DNA from: Papilionanthe hookeriana x Papilionanthe teres | Taxonomy: Eukaryota; Streptophyta; Magnoliopsida; Asparagales; Orchidaceae | Assembly: GCA_022702705.1 (NCBI GenBank) | Contig: CM040427.1 | Location: 73,771,283-73,835,282 of the forward strand | DNA length: 64,000 bases | Direction of reading: 5' to 3' | Shown here: piece by piece, positions 19,948 to 32,829 of the stretch | Numbering within the stretch: position 1 is the first letter of the stretch | Layout of the letters: every line of letters starts with the position of its first letter | Position numbers and translations under genes: made by a program | The notes under the pieces: model-generated | Databases searched by the model: none | Told to the model about the DNA's origin: nothing | Seen by the model: only the letters and a program-made list of their open reading frames with translations

Positions 19948-21053
19948 ATGCGCAAATTTGGAAATGAAAAATTTAATACCTTACGATTCTGAATTAGAGC
20001 GTACAATTAAAAGAATTAGAAAACAAAAGAAACAAATTATAAATTTAACACAAATGGCGAATATTCCTGAAATTCAAAATATGAACCAACAAAGACCATT
20101 AAGAGATTATGCCAACCCTACATCGGATGAAATTCATTTAACTATTCAAAACCCCGATGTAGTCGCTAATTCATTTGAACTTAAACTCGCAATTATCCAA
20201 ATGGTACAAAACAATCAATTTAGTGGTTCACTCATCGAAGATCCTAACTTACATCTTGCTAGTTTTCTAGAACTTTGTGCTACTTTTAAATATCGAGGAG
20301 TATCCGACGATGCTTATAAGACTTAGACTTTTTCCTTTTTCATTATGGGATAAAGCTAAAATGTGGTTGAATTCGTTAGCACTCGGATCTATTAAAACTT
20401 GGGGAGAATTATCACAAAAATTTCTATCCAAATATTTTCCACCATCTAAAACTGCTAAGTTTAGAAATGATATAACTTCTTTTTGTCAGTTAGATGGAGA
20501 ATCAATATATGAAGCTTGGGAGAGATTTAAGGAACTTCTTAGGAAATGCCCACATCATGCGCTACCAGATTGGTTGATTATTCAAACCTTTTATAATGGA
20601 TTAGTAGGATCCTTAAGATCAATCATCGATGCTGCTGCTGGAGGTTCATTAATGTCTAAACCATTTGATGAAGCCTATGCACTAATCGAAGAAATGGCAA
20701 CAAATAATTTCCAATGGCCTGCTGATAGAGTAAATCTGAAAAAGATAGCCAGCATTCATGAAAACGATGCAATATCTATGTTAGCTTCTCAAATTGCTGC
20801 TATATCTAAGAAATTAGATCATTTTGGAATGAACTACTCTCCTACTTTAGAAGAAAACTCATATGGACAAATCATAGAATCTCAATCTAATTATGAAACT
20901 TTAAATGCTATTAATAATAGAACTAATAACCCTTATTCAAACTATTATAATCCTGGTTGGAAAACTCATCCAAATTTTAATTGTAATAACACATCTAATC
21001 AACAATGGATGAATCAACCTAATTAAGCAAATCCAAACTATAAACCTAATCGA
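19948..21053 (+). pseudogene. gag: Athila-2 gag fragment
   Basis: The N-terminal two-thirds or so of the capsid precursor. SELERTIKRIRKQKKQ reads directly into MANIPEIQNMNQQRPL, which shows that gag begins upstream of the methionine that opens the longest frame in Athila-1. The frame changes near 20310 (DDA then IRLRLFPFSLWDK). The core WLNSLALGSIKTWGELSQKF and the Asn-rich NNPYSNYYNPGWK follow. A TAA interrupts NQPN-stop-ANPNYKPN just before the Ogre junction, beyond which no further gag is present. Confidence 0.88.
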
Positions 21054-21150
21054 AGCTAGACAATTCACCAGGTCAAGGGACTTCATCTGGAGCTTACTTG
21101 GACCCAATCGAAGGTGACACAACTCTCAGATCGAAGCTTCACTTCTCTGA

Positions 21151-21162
21151 GCAAAGGTATGA
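21151..21162 (+). promoter_or_regulatory. Candidate 5' splice site in the Ogre leader
   Basis: GCAAAG/GTATGAG is a strong donor match, with the intron starting at 21157. It is present identically at 41705-41717 in the 3' LTR. It lies downstream of the TATA-like box seen in the 3' LTR (41281), so it would be in the transcript leader. Confidence 0.4.
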
Positions 21163-23344
21163 GCTCATTCTTCTTCCCGAGCTTACGGAGATTCTCTATT
21201 TCATTTGAATAAATTTCAATGCATGTTTACCGTATGGATGTGTTCGTCTCTTGAAGACGAATCCATAGAGCATAAGAACTCGAAAATCCGTTGAGAATCG
21301 AGTGAGAAATTAGGGTTAGAAGGGCGACGATCACGGGTGCACACCGGTCGTAGGCGATGACCGGGAGCCGTTGGATCGCGCGTGTATCGAGCGGACGGTT
21401 CGGATTGCGCCGGACCGGGGAATGATACGTGAACCGCGGGTCCCGGGACGGCTGACTCAGATGGCGGCGCCCAATCACAGCCCGACACGTACCCCCTTCG
21501 GAGCTGCCGAGGTTGACACGGCGCCGCGTCACTTAAGTAGAAAAATAGGATTTTTCTCATTTATTTAAATACCAAAACTTTAAAAATCCATATCTTTGTG
21601 TAGAAAAATCACAAAAATAAAATAAAAATATCCTCTTGCTCAGTGAACAGAGGAGAATAATGTGGAAAAGAAATTAATTAATTTTATCCAGTATTTTATT
21701 TTTAATTAATTATTTACTCCTGCATTGTTTTAATTCTCCATGCATTCATACAATTCATCATGGCATGAGACCATAGGGCTTTGAAGCCTCCGAACTTGGG
21801 AACATTCCATGAATTTTCCAAGGTCGGAGACCATCTCTGTGAAAAGTTATTGATTTTTCAAATGCATGTGGCTGTTTTGAGTATTTTAATTCCAAAAATT
21901 AGCATGTTGTGAAATAAATTCTAGGAAAATTTGGTGATGTTCCTTATGACCGGAGAACCCTAGGAAAAATAGGACTTGAGTTAATTCACTCAGATTAACC
22001 CTAATTGGCTTAAACACCCAAAATAGACCCCTAATTAATTAGAGCTAACCATACATCAAATTGACTTGAAATCAATTCTCCACTGACCTTTATGACCAGA
22101 GGAACCCACCATAAAAGTTTGAGGTCAATTGGACTTGGTTAGCCCTACTAAATGGGTTGATTAAGCCATTTAGTCATTTTAAACTTTAAAAATTCATAAC
22201 TTTCAAAATACCTTTAAAAAATTCACCAAAATGGTTTTGGAGCCTCTCTGATATCAGGGGAATTTAAGAAAATTAAAATTTTAATTTTCTAAAAAAGTTA
22301 ATTTTTTAGTATTATTTTAATATTTTAATAATTAAAAAAAATAATAAAAATCACAAAAATAATAAAATTCATCAAAATGTCATATTTTGAAATCTAATCA
22401 CTTAGGAACAAACCCCATATTTTTCTCAGAGTCTATTTAATGAGATATTAAATTTTAAAGCCCTAGGGTGATTTTAAAATTAAAAAATGTATTTTCTAGC
22501 ATTTTCACTAAAATAATTATAATAAATCAAAGAAAAATCAGAAAATTGTAAAATTTGGTCCTCTGGAATCCTTGATATCAGAGAGAATTTTAAAAATTAT
22601 AAAATTCATTTTTCAACTTATATTCTATTTTTAAATTAATTAATACTCCAGAACTTAAAATAATTCTAATAAATAAAATATAATTCAAAAAATCACAAAA
22701 ATTGGTTCAAGTGGTCCTCTGGTCATTAGAAATGTCCCATAATTTTCTTAAGGACAGAAACTTTCCCTTGGTCATATTATTAAATTTTCCTTGGAAATCC
22801 TTATTTTCCACCAAAAATAATTATATAAATAAATTAAATATAGAAAAATCACATTTTCTCCTCTAATGTCTTTATTGACATATGAGTGAAGTCACATAAA
22901 AATTTCAAGTTCATTTGAGCTCAATTTAGTGAGTTATGAAATTATTAGGCTTGAAGGGCAAAATAGTAATTAAAATCTTAACCCTTTAATTAAAACTTTA
23001 GGCTTAATAAAATTAATAGGTAAAATATTTGATGTTAATTTGATTTGGATGATTGAAATTTATATAATTAAAGGGTAGAAACCTACTAAACAATTTAAAA
23101 TAATTGAAATAAACCTTAATTAAATAATTAATTAAATTTGGAAGAATAATAAAATTGGAATTATTAAAATAGGGATATTATTAGGAAGAGATTTGTTCTT
23201 TAATTTAAAATCCCTAAATTAATCATCCCAATAATATTTAATTCCTAATTAAAATGATAATCCAAGTTTAAGATTTAAAATGCTAAAAGACTTAATCATT
23301 AAATTAAATTAAAGTTAAATTATCTAAAGCAAATCCCTTTAAAA

Positions 23345-23715
23345 TAAAAAAATTAAATTAAATTAAATTAAATTAAATTAAAATTAAATTAAATCATATT
23401 AAATTAAATAAAATTAAATTAAATTAAATTAAATTAAATTAAATTAAATTAAATTAAATCATATTAAATTAAATGAAATTAAATGAAATTAAATTAAATT
23501 AAATGAAATTAAATTAAATTAAATTAAATTAAATTAAATTAAATTAAATTAAATTAAATTAAATTAAATTAAATTAAAATTAAATCAAATTAAATTAAAT
23601 CAAATTAAATTAAATTAAGCTAAATCATATTACATTAAATTAACTTAAGTTAAATTAAATTAAATTAAACCACATTAAATTAAATTAAGTTAAATTAAAT
23701 TAAATTAAATTAAAT
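23345..23715. repeat. (AAATT)n pentanucleotide array in Ogre 5' LTR
   Basis: An imperfect AAATT/TTAAA microsatellite of about 370 bp. The 3' LTR carries the same array at 43880-44218, with different internal variants and a shorter length. Confidence 0.9.
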
Positions 23716-25815
23716 ATAAAGACATAAAGAATTCCAAAATAAATCTAAAACAACTTGAACACTATTCCAAATTTAAATCCATTAACTAAAATTAAATCAT
23801 AAACCACTTGAACATCCATTTGCCCTCGAAAGCTCGTGATGTCATAACTCTTAAAAGGAGTGCTAAAAGAAGTATTACTTCACTCATAGGATATTCAAAT
23901 GTCCTAGTTCATTCGAGCAAGACAACAAAACTTAAACTCTCGGACGATTAATTCATTTGTGTAATTAAATTCATTTGGACTTAAAACAATCCTAGAAATA
24001 TTGAAAAGATGTTTAAGATTCGTCTTAAGCACTTCCTCAATATGATAGGATATTTATAAGAACAATTGAACTTAGTTGTTTTTTGATGAAGAAAATCGTC
24101 CTCAAACTAAAATACAAGAACCTAGACGTCATAGGAATGACTAGCAATAGGATTAGGACTTTGGTAGAAAACCATAACCCTTCCCTTAGCTTTACCTAGG
24201 AAATTGTTATAAATGCTTAAATATTCTAACTGTGTTTTAAGTGCAGCTTGGGATGACGGGAAGACCCTCGAGGTACACTTTTATTTTATTGTAAATTACT
24301 TTATTGCAACTTATTTAATCACATCGCACTTACTTTGCTTGCATGATAAACAACTGTTGCATGAAAACTTACACCTTTAGGACAGAAACCAAAACTGAAA
24401 CCCATAACTAAATTAAAAGACACTACAAGATAAAATTCACCTCCACAACATTTCAAAATATAAGACAACTCAAAATTTAATCACAAACAGAACAACAAAA
24501 CTACAACTACAACTAAATTAAAACGTCTCATTGAATGATCGGGAATACCTCGGATGATGTAACCCACGTGTTGCTAACGGGATTTCCCACGGTCTAAATG
24601 AAAGTGCGGAACTCATTTAGTTGAGTTTAGCAAATTCATCTGGACTAAGTGAATTCGATGAAAATAACGGTGCCGGGATGACGGAACCGTGGGATCTTAA
24701 TCGGTTCTGTTTAATCAACTTTAAGACCTGTTTTAATTAAAACATTAAAGACACATGGAAATTAAGACTTTCTCTAAAACCAAACACTTCTCTCATCTCC
24801 CGATTTATGACTTCTAAAACTAAACCTCTCGCAACAACAAGGAGCTCGGAGCATGGTGGGCGGCACGGCCATCGTCATCGGCAAAACCCGAGTCTACTTC
24901 AAGCAAAACTTTCTTAGAATTAAATAACCAAACCATAGGACTTCGAGGTAGTTTGCACTAGTGCAACATAAATCCTCAACCTTTTTTTAGGCATTTGCAT
25001 TGCAAATTAAGCCCTAACCGGTCTTAGGATTTCCGAGGTAGTCGTCCGATACGACATAAACCCTCACATTTTCGAGGCTATTTGTATGATTTTATCATAC
25101 AAATATAAGTCCTAATTAATTAAAATTGGCGAGATCAAAACATTAAATAAACATTAGGACTTTCCTAAATTCAAGCCAAACAATAGGATAGTCGGGAAAT
25201 TACCGAAGTTCGCTTCGAATCCGTGATTTCTCCTACCTTTCTTCCTTTGAATTCCTAAATAAAATGTTCCAAATTTGATCCATTCCCCATTGAAATTCCA
25301 AAATTCAATCCCTTGAAAACTTAAACTTTGAAATTCTTGAGAGCGAGAACTACCGATTATTATCGAGAGTTTTCTTAGGTGATTTCCGTCACTTAAGATG
25401 TAATTAACTATAGGGGCTTGCCCTTATAGGGAACTTTAAGAACCCGAGTAATATAAACCCCGCTTAATTCATTTATATTAAGCGGGGAACTTCATCGGCT
25501 TATAAAATTAGTTCGTAGACCAAACGGATGTCACAAATCTCATAGTTTATTTAATCGAGCCCCATCATCAAGCAGTGTGTCTATTCTTCGGGATAGATAC
25601 ACGGTTTGTAGAGCGGTGCTCGTTTATATAAACTATTTGGGATGTGAGATCGGTTTGATTTCATATCTTAAAACTTTTAAACTTAAAATTATTTTCAAAA
25701 TCAAATGTTATCTTTTAAACTATATTTAAAATATAAAAAATTCGCCGACAATTTCTGTAGGCGACCCCCCTTTTCAAAATAAAACACATAACCTAAAAAT
25801 AAGCCGCCCAATTTC

Positions 25816-25833
25816 TGGCGACTCCGCTGGGGA
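25816..25833 (+). promoter_or_regulatory. Ogre primer binding site (tRNA-Arg type)
   Basis: TGGCGACTCCGCTGGGGA starts 6 bp after the LTR end. This is the PBS characteristic of Ogre elements. Confidence 0.9.
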
Positions 25834-26323
25834 ATAGTTCCTCTCTCCATTTTAATCAAATAGTTCTGCTTTCAAAAATCGGTAGTGTATCCATGTCCCT
25901 AATGGATCAAACTACCCTTCTTTCCGTTGGAATATTATGTTCATTTCTACCTTGAACGAGTATGACGAACATTCTCTCGGATCTAGGAGCCATCTGTTTA
26001 GACACCCCTAAATAGAGAGGTTCCGAGATCCTTTTACCTCATTTCGAGGTGGGGTGGACCCCGATAGGTGTTAGTTTAGGAGTAATCCTTCGAGTCGAGA
26101 AGTCTTGCATAAGACTTTCTTTTCCTTTCTAATTCTGAATCAGATTCACTACCTTCTCTACACCTTTGAACATTCCGTTCTAAATAAACAAACCCTCTAA
26201 TGAATGACTCTTTTAACAAATATACATGAACAAGAATGTGTTCGGACTCTTTTCGATTCCTTTCTTTTTCGTCTCGATGAGAAGAAGCATAACTTGGGAC
26301 CGACAATCGAATCTACCTGCGAA
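25834..26323 (+). other. Ogre leader between PBS and ORF1
   Basis: No supportable ORF with ATG context except an in-frame upstream extension of ORF1 from 26204. GGTAGTGTATCCATGTCCCT near 25881 and the following pyrimidine-rich runs show nothing I can assign. Confidence 0.5.
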
Positions 26324-27366
26324 ATGGAAGCCCCAAAGCTGATTTTCTCCTTCACCAACGGACTGGACTTTGCTGTTTACAAGGATGAGCTGCCCGACAA
26401 TGGGATCATCCGGTTTGGACAAGGATTCGAAAACACAAATGTCAAGATCGCTGACGTTACCCTTTTCGCACTGATGGACAAAGTGTCAGAAACTAAGAAA
26501 CCCATGATTGAATTCAACCTTAAATCAACTCAAGAGTTTCCTCCTCTACAAAGGATTCCAGCTGAGAGGAATACCGCTGTCCAAAGGAGGACTGTTATCT
26601 CTACCCCCACTGGTCTAGTCGTCTCTGCACCTACCCCGGCTCCCGCCAAACGAAGGGGAAGGAAGTTCGAATTCTGCAACGAGCATGTTACCGTGGAGGG
26701 TACGGATTTCCGTGCAAGACCTTCTTTTTTGAAATTGGGTCCGGCTCGAGGGTTCCACCCCTAACACGGACTCGGAGGAGAAACGGAGCGAGGAAGATTG
26801 CCAGGAAGGCCAGAGCTGCTGAAGTCGCTTTCCTAGAAGAAATTCCCGAGTACACACCACTACCTGAATACATACCATTGTCTGAGTATACACCCCTTTT
26901 GGAAGGGAGTAGATTCCATCCCCTTTCCGCCGCAGCTGACGAGGAAAATGTCCGCAGGATTGCTTCTACGTTACCTCGACCCGCATACTATAGCAACAAC
27001 AGAAAGAAGAGGGCTAGGGTTACACCACTTGCCCGATTACGAACTGTGATTGAAAAGTTAGCGAAGAAGGAAAGATGCCCTGTGTCGGAAATTTTAAGAA
27101 GGATAGGGCGGGTGCCAGCCAAATCTCGTCTTGGGCCGCGAGTAGAATCTGCTATCGCTGCAGAAGAACCAAATAAGAAAATGAAGGCTAGCCCACCTGT
27201 TGTTGTTTCAGGTTTACAGATCAGGGAGGATACCACCTTCCAGCATTCAAGTGACGGACCATCCGGTCCTGGGCCTTCGCTGCTAGAAGGATGGTATGGC
27301 GTCCCACTACGGCCAATTAAGACCGAAACAACGACCGGAAAAGGAAAGTCTCGTCGGGAGACTTGA
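26324..27366 (+). pseudogene. Ogre ORF1 (function unknown), one frameshift
   Basis: Ogre elements have an ORF of unknown function before gag, and this fits that position. I take ATG 26324 (MEAPKLIFSFTNG) as the start because the extra N-terminus from 26204 looks unlike protein-coding sequence. The frame changes near 26750. The second part, ending at 27366, has a basic segment (RKIARKARAAEV), three copies of an EY(T/I)PL motif at 26848-26902, and a C-terminal region rich in Lys/Arg. The N-terminus resembles that of the AlkB ORF at 34940: (K/R)L followed by F, then NG, an Ala, and a DxxII-type segment at matching spacing. Confidence 0.65.
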
Positions 27367-27559
27367 GTCCGAAGAAAGTGCTACCGCGATAAAGGGAACT
27401 CATGAGAAAGAAACTCGACGAGTTATCACATGACACCCGTAAAGATATACGAGAAAAGGCCAGCTAGAAGATGCTTATGGAAAAGCTAAGAGCCGATATT
27501 CGGCGACTAGCAAGGGAAAGAGAAGAGAAATTCGGAGATGAAGTTGACTCGTCGAGTTC

Positions 27560-29299
27560 ATGGATGATGAGTATGCGGAAATTAACATGGTAGAAACACG
27601 AGCTTCGTCGACTTCACAAGGTGCTCCTGCAGCTCGCAGAAGAGAGGAGCCGGAAGTAATGAGAAGGCGACTTCAAGAGAAAGATGATACGATCGCCCAA
27701 ATGGCAAAAAGGATGGAAGAGATGGCTGTAGCCCTAGCCACTCTCCAGAGTCAGGTTCAACCCCATAGGGAAACACCCCCAGAAGTCATTCACATTGTAG
27801 ACGGAGGAAAGGAGATTACATCCGTCAACGGGGATGATTAATTAAAGAAGGATACAACACAAAGTATGATTCCGGAAAAGGATATCAAGAGCTTGGTGGA
27901 ACGACGAGTGCGAGAAGCCTTAGCACAATCAAAGAGCGGGACATCCATTCGGACGGGTAGACCTTACCCCGAAGAATTTGACGCCGTCCAATATCCGAAA
28001 GGCTTTGTACCACCTCTATTCAAGACCTTTGATGGAGCCGGAAACCCTCGGCAGCATGTTGCACATTTTCGTGCCAGTTGTTGCAATGCCGGCGGAAGTG
28101 ATGCTTTACTCTTCCGGCAATTTGTCAGCGGCTCGTCGGGGATCACCTTTGATTGGTATGCGGAATTACCAAACGGTTCGATGAAGACATTTTCGGAATT
28201 AGAGAACCTCTTCATCAAGCGATTTGCGGAGCTCGGCACCACATCACTATAGGTGATTTAGTGGTAGAGAAGCGAAGCCGAACGAAACTTTGGTGGACTA
28301 CATACTTCGATGGAGGAACCTAAGTATGAAGTGTGAGCCACGGTTACAAGAACGAGCATGCGATCGGCATTTTACTAAAAAGCATCCATGGCCCGATAAG
28401 CACTTCTCCTCGAGGGATTTACTATTAAGACTTTCGAGAAGTTGTTAAGCAAGGCCGGAAGCTTGCAAGAGGAAGCGAAGCAATTAAGTTTCACCGATAA
28501 AACAGACAAACAGAAGCCCGTGAAAACTTTTGAAAAGAAGTCCGGGATCGTCGCGGCAGTCGATAAAGGCAAGCAACCGATACAAATATCGTCAGAACGG
28601 CCGCAACAACCTCAACGAATTACCGGCAACCCCGACCCAGCTATCGGTCATCTCAACAATATGAACAACCGCCTCGTCCACAACGTACGTTTAGGGAGTT
28701 CCCGAGCGGAGTATCCATTCAAGAATGAGGCAGGTCCGAAAATGTTCCGCAGCCTAATGAAGACTCCAGATTTCCAACTGCCAGAGCCTAAAAGACCAGA
28801 AGAAGTCGACAAGAAAGGTGATCCCAACTTTTGCCCTTACCACCGGATGCTTGGACACAAGATAGAAGATTGTATTACCTTCAAAAGTTGGCTCCACGAC
28901 AATCTTCGGAAAGGGAATATAACGATCCCGAAAGAATACATGAAGGAACCCCAGAAAGGAGGTTCCGTCAATGTTATCTCGATGGATTTCATTGTTCCGA
29001 TAGATCCCTATGCGACTGACGACGGATGGACTACCGCTTGGACAAAGTCTTCGAAGAAGGTTTTGGATCACATCCAAACCGCTTCGGTGCGAGCCTCAAT
29101 TCAGAGTTTGAAAACTGTCAAGCCGGCGCTATCACTTGCGATAGAAGAACCACCTCAACAAGAGACAGTTGAAGAAAAGAAGAAAATTGACGAAGAAGAG
29201 AAGACCGAGGCACCTAAGGCTAGACTAGGGGCCGCTTATCCTAGGATAGTTGTTTCCGATTCGGGGGAAAAAATCCCTCGAACCTCCGACTCTGTATGA
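27560..29299 (+). pseudogene. gag: Ogre gag, interrupted
   Basis: The capsid precursor. The first part, 27560-27841, has a coiled coil (LQEKDDTIAQMAKRMEEMAV) and is cut by an in-frame TAA. 27866-28252 holds the gag domain core (YPKGFVPPLFKTFDGAGNP, RQHVAHF, FVSGSSGITFDWYAELPNGS). Around 28253-28440 the frame is lost and regained. 28442-29299 contains a zinc-knuckle-like CPYHRMLGHKIEDC (Cx2Hx4Hx4C), as in the Tat/Ogre group, then a Lys/Glu-rich tail. The breaks make a full polyprotein impossible in this copy as sequenced. Confidence 0.85.
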
Positions 29300-29629
29300 T
29301 TATCTGCCCACTCCGGTGGGCTCTTATAATGATGAGGTTTATGGCGTTGGCTACGTTTTGACAGTTTCTAACGATTAAGTAACTAGCGACAATCAACCTA
29401 ATCCGGACGTCGATTCCGATACAAATGACAATTCTCAAATCATACACAATCTCGACGATCACAATGATGAAGAAGACATCCACCGAAAAGGCTACGAAAG
29501 TTCAACAAGCAACAAATCTATTTGCGAATTTCGAAGAACTCCAATCACAATAGAGTTAGAGCCTTCAGACTCCGAAGCTAATCCTGAAGAACCTGTCGTT
29601 CCGATTCAGGAGGAGACACCGCAAACTCA

Positions 29630-30672
29630 ATGCTAAACTTAGAAGAAATCACAGAAGTCAACTTAAGAAGTGGAAGAGTTTTACCTCCGAGAATGGGTCC
29701 AAAGGACAAAAGAAAGCAGGTGGTTGTTCAGGAAGAACCAACCCCGGCGGAAGAAATACCCATTCGAGAAGAAAACGAGGCACATGAAAACAAAGTGGAC
29801 TACAACGTGCTAGCCCATCTTAGGAAACTACCAGCCAACCGAGCATCTACGACGCTCTCATCTTATCGAATGGAAGCTCGATCAAGGCCTTACTTGATCC
29901 GAAATTTGCTTAGCTCGAATGGCCGGAGAGTCCTTAGATGAGGTTTGCTCGTTAAAGGAACAACGAGGTGTTACCTTCACGGACGACGACCTATTACTCG
30001 GGACGACGGACCACAACCGACCATTGTACATTTCAGTTACAATTGGGAAGTTTACGCTCTCCAGAGTATTGGTGGATCCAGGAGCATCAATAAATATAAT
30101 GAATCTTCGAACGCTAGCATACTTGGAAATTGATGCTCGCGAGCTCGAAGAGGACAAGATGTTATTAAGAGGATTCAACCGGAAAGGAGAAAGAGCCCTC
30201 GGATCAATAACACCTGCCGATGAAGACCGGCGACTTAGCAAAGACAACCGCGAAATTTCACATAATTGATTCGAAACGTCGTTCAACGCTCTACTTGGGC
30301 CGACCATGGATACATGAAAACAGGATAGTACCATCATCTCTACATCAATGCATTAAATACTACGATGGAGGGGAACAGTGTATTAAAGGTGACTTACAAC
30401 CGTTCACCGTACATGAAATTGGAATCCATGAAGATGCAGCTTATTATGCACCTCCAAAGAAAACGATCTTCTCCAGAGATACCATAACAAATGAAGCAAA
30501 GGAAATCTGGGACAACGAAGAACCTGAAATTCTAGTCCAACAGTCACTCACCACTCCCTTACGGCGAGATGGTGAAGGTCTCTCCACAACTCGCATCCGA
30601 GGTCGAGGCCGGGGACGAGGTCGTGGCGAGACATTAGGACGATTGGACGAAGAAACCGACCATCAATGTTGA
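29630..30672 (+). pseudogene. pro: Ogre protease region, frameshifted
   Basis: 29630-29941 carries the spacer before protease (YNVLAHLRKLPAN), typical of Ogre. 29919-30269 holds the aspartic protease active site VDPGASINIMNLRTL, and the frame from 30220 holds the second half (FHIIDSK, LYLGRPWIHENRIVPSSLHQC). The three frames overlap, so at least two shifts are present. The last part is an Arg-Gly run (RIRGRGRGRGRG). Ogre elements known elsewhere have an intron between protease and RT. The 30560-30790 stretch is where one would expect it, but I cannot fix its splice sites. Confidence 0.82.
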
Positions 30673-30790
30673 TTGGGAAGATAGTTTCGAAGAAGAAAAA
30701 GAAATCAAACAAGAAGCAGCGACAATAAGTCGGAAGAAGCCGCAATTCAGAATCCCTCTCGAAGATGAAAGAAACGAAGAATATAAATCA

Positions 30791-32094
30791 ATGTACGAGA
30801 AGATTAACCACTATGTACATACTATGACCCTGACCCCGATCCATTCTAATAAGATCGAGGGTATGGAGGTCAAAGAGGTACGTAGCGGTGGTGCAAAGCC
30901 CATCAAATTCTACCGTGGTGCTCCTTCCTCCAAAACTGAAAATAATGTACAATTTGAAGATGCTACTTCATCAGAATTAATGGAATTGCCTTTTGAGTGG
31001 TACTCTCCCTGTGTTCAAAATTTAATTCAGCGTGGTTTCTTACCTCGACAATGGACAAAGGGTCGATCACAACATTTTGAAAAATTATGGAATAACTCCG
31101 GTCGTCCACCCAACTCAAAACATGGTCTCGGATTCGGCACAGTAGGATCAGTTGACGATACTGAATTTTGCTTGGTTGTCACCTGCGAGTCTAATGAAAA
31201 ATGCATGGAAACTACAGAAGAACTCGAAGATTTACAAATTGGAGATGCTCCACCAGAATTCGAAGAAGAAATCAAATCTACAATAGATGAGTTAACGGAA
31301 GTTAACTTAGGTACTAGCGAAGAACCTAGACCTACCTTTGTTAGCTCCTTACTCAATAAAGAAGACTCCGAAGAAATAATTAAGTTATTAATAGAATTTA
31401 AAGATCTGTTTTGCTTGGAGCTACGATGAGATGCCGGGTTTAGCTCCGAAGTCGCAATCCATAAGCTAGGAGTGGGTCCCGCTTCGTTCCGATCGGACGA
31501 GGTCCCGGAAGAATGCGTCTACGAAATCGAACAACAAGTCATAGCTGAAATTAAAAAGCTAATAGACGCTAAATTTGTCCGTGAAGAACAATACCCGACT
31601 TGGTTAGCCAACGTGGTACCGATCGGGAAGAAGAATGGTCAGATCAGAATTTGTGTGGATTTCAGAGATTTAAACAAGGCATGTCCAAAAGATGAATTCC
31701 CTCTACCGATCCCAGAATTAATGATTGACATTGCTTCGACACATGAAATATTTTCGTTCATGGATGGATCTTCAGGATACAACCAGATAAAAATGGCTCC
31801 AGAAGATGAAAAACTTACAGCGATTCGTAACGCCGATCGGGGTATATTGTTACACGAGTAATGCCATTTGGACTGAAGAATGCAGGAGCAACCTACCAGA
31901 GAGCGATGACAAGAATTTTTGATGATCTCATCCATAATCAAGTCGAATGCTACGTGGATGATGTGGTCATCAAAAGCAAAGTAAAGGAAAACCACCTGTA
32001 TGATTTGAGAATTGTTTTCGAACGATTAAGACAATTTAACCTTAAGATGAATCCCTTAAAATGCGCCTTCGGCGTCACCTCCGGAAATTCTTAG
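30791..32094 (+). pseudogene. RT: Ogre reverse transcriptase, frameshifted
   Basis: 30791-31429 is the RT-preceding segment (LPFEWYSPCVQNLIQRGFLP, then acidic sequence up to FKDLFCLELR). After a shift, 31472-31861 has the fingers and palm (PTWLANVVPIGKKNGQIRIC, VDFRDLNKACPKDEFPLP, FMDGSSGYNQIKM). After another shift, 31861-32094 has MPFGLKNAGATYQR and the catalytic box YVDDVVIKS. All catalytic aspartates are present. The gap near 31845 loses the usual FxTPxG segment. Confidence 0.88.
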
Positions 32095-32790
32095 GATTCG
32101 TTGTCCGACATCGTGGAATTGAAATCGACCCGGAAAAGATTAAAGCTATCTTAGAAATGCCGCCTCCCAAAACCTTAAAACAACTACGATCTTTTCAAGG
32201 GAAGTTGGCATATCTTCGACGCTTTATCTCGAACTTGTCGAGTAGGTGTCAGCCTTTCTCGGCACTAGTTAAAAAGGACGCCAAATTTATTTGGGAAGAG
32301 AAATGCCAGAGGGCCTTCGAGGACATTAAACAATATTTAATGACACCTCCTGTCTTAGCAGCCCCAGTCTCAGGTAGACCGCTAATACTTTATACCGCGG
32401 CTTTAGACGACTCTCTCGGAGCCCTGTTAGCCCAGGTCAATGATGAGGGTAAGGAAAATGCTCTTTACTACCTAAGCCGTTGTTTCATCGCCGACGGAAA
32501 TAAGGTATCCTGCAATTGAAAAGCACTGTTTGGCCCTGATCTTCGCCACTCAAAAGCTCAGGCATTACATGCTTTCTCATAAGGTCAACCCGATCTCGAA
32601 ATTTAATCCATTGCAATACTTGATGACCCGTCCAACGCTTTCCGGCAGACTTGCCGGATGGTCGATGATATTATTGCAATTCGATATAACTTTCGTGCCC
32701 CTTCGTGCCGTAAAAGGACAAGTCTTAGCGGACTTCCTCGCAGCACACCCTTTGCCGGCGGAATCTCCTCTCGATGACGACTTGCCGGAT
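32061..32790 (+). pseudogene. RH: Ogre RT connection and first RNase H
   Basis: FLGFVVRHRGIEIDPEKIKA and RSFQGKLAYLRRFISNLS mark the connection. LYTAALDDSLGALLAQ and YYLSR open RNase H, and after a shift at about 32515 KLRHYMLSHKVN, GRLAGWSMILLQFDI and AVKGQVLADFLAAHP close it. The first catalytic Asp position reads LYTAALDDSLG, i.e. Ala at the usual Asp, as is common for the first RNase H in Tat elements. Confidence 0.82.
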
Positions 32791-32829
32791 GAACAAATAA
32801 TGAACCTAGAAGACCACGATGATCGACGT

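Larger units (their letters stand above)
21054..25810 (+). repeat. Ogre 5' LTR, 5'-truncated (4757 bp)
   Basis: It aligns with 41608-46308 from AGCTAGACAATTCACC to AAGCCGC. The first ~2.7 kb of the LTR, including the putative U3 promoter, is missing. It holds a GC-rich patch (21310-21530), a candidate splice donor at 21157 and an (AAATT)n array. Differences from the 3' LTR are mostly scattered substitutions and single-base indels. Confidence 0.92.

Noticed and set aside
21227..21568. Open frames on both strands in the Ogre LTR GC-rich patch (also 41781-42113)
   Set aside because: Several overlapping frames are open at once, as expected from GC-rich, stop-poor sequence, and none has a recognisable motif.
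27366..27559. A separate small gene between Ogre ORF1 and gag
   Set aside because: All frames carry stops. It reads as degenerate coding sequence of ORF1 or leader of gag, with no independent start.
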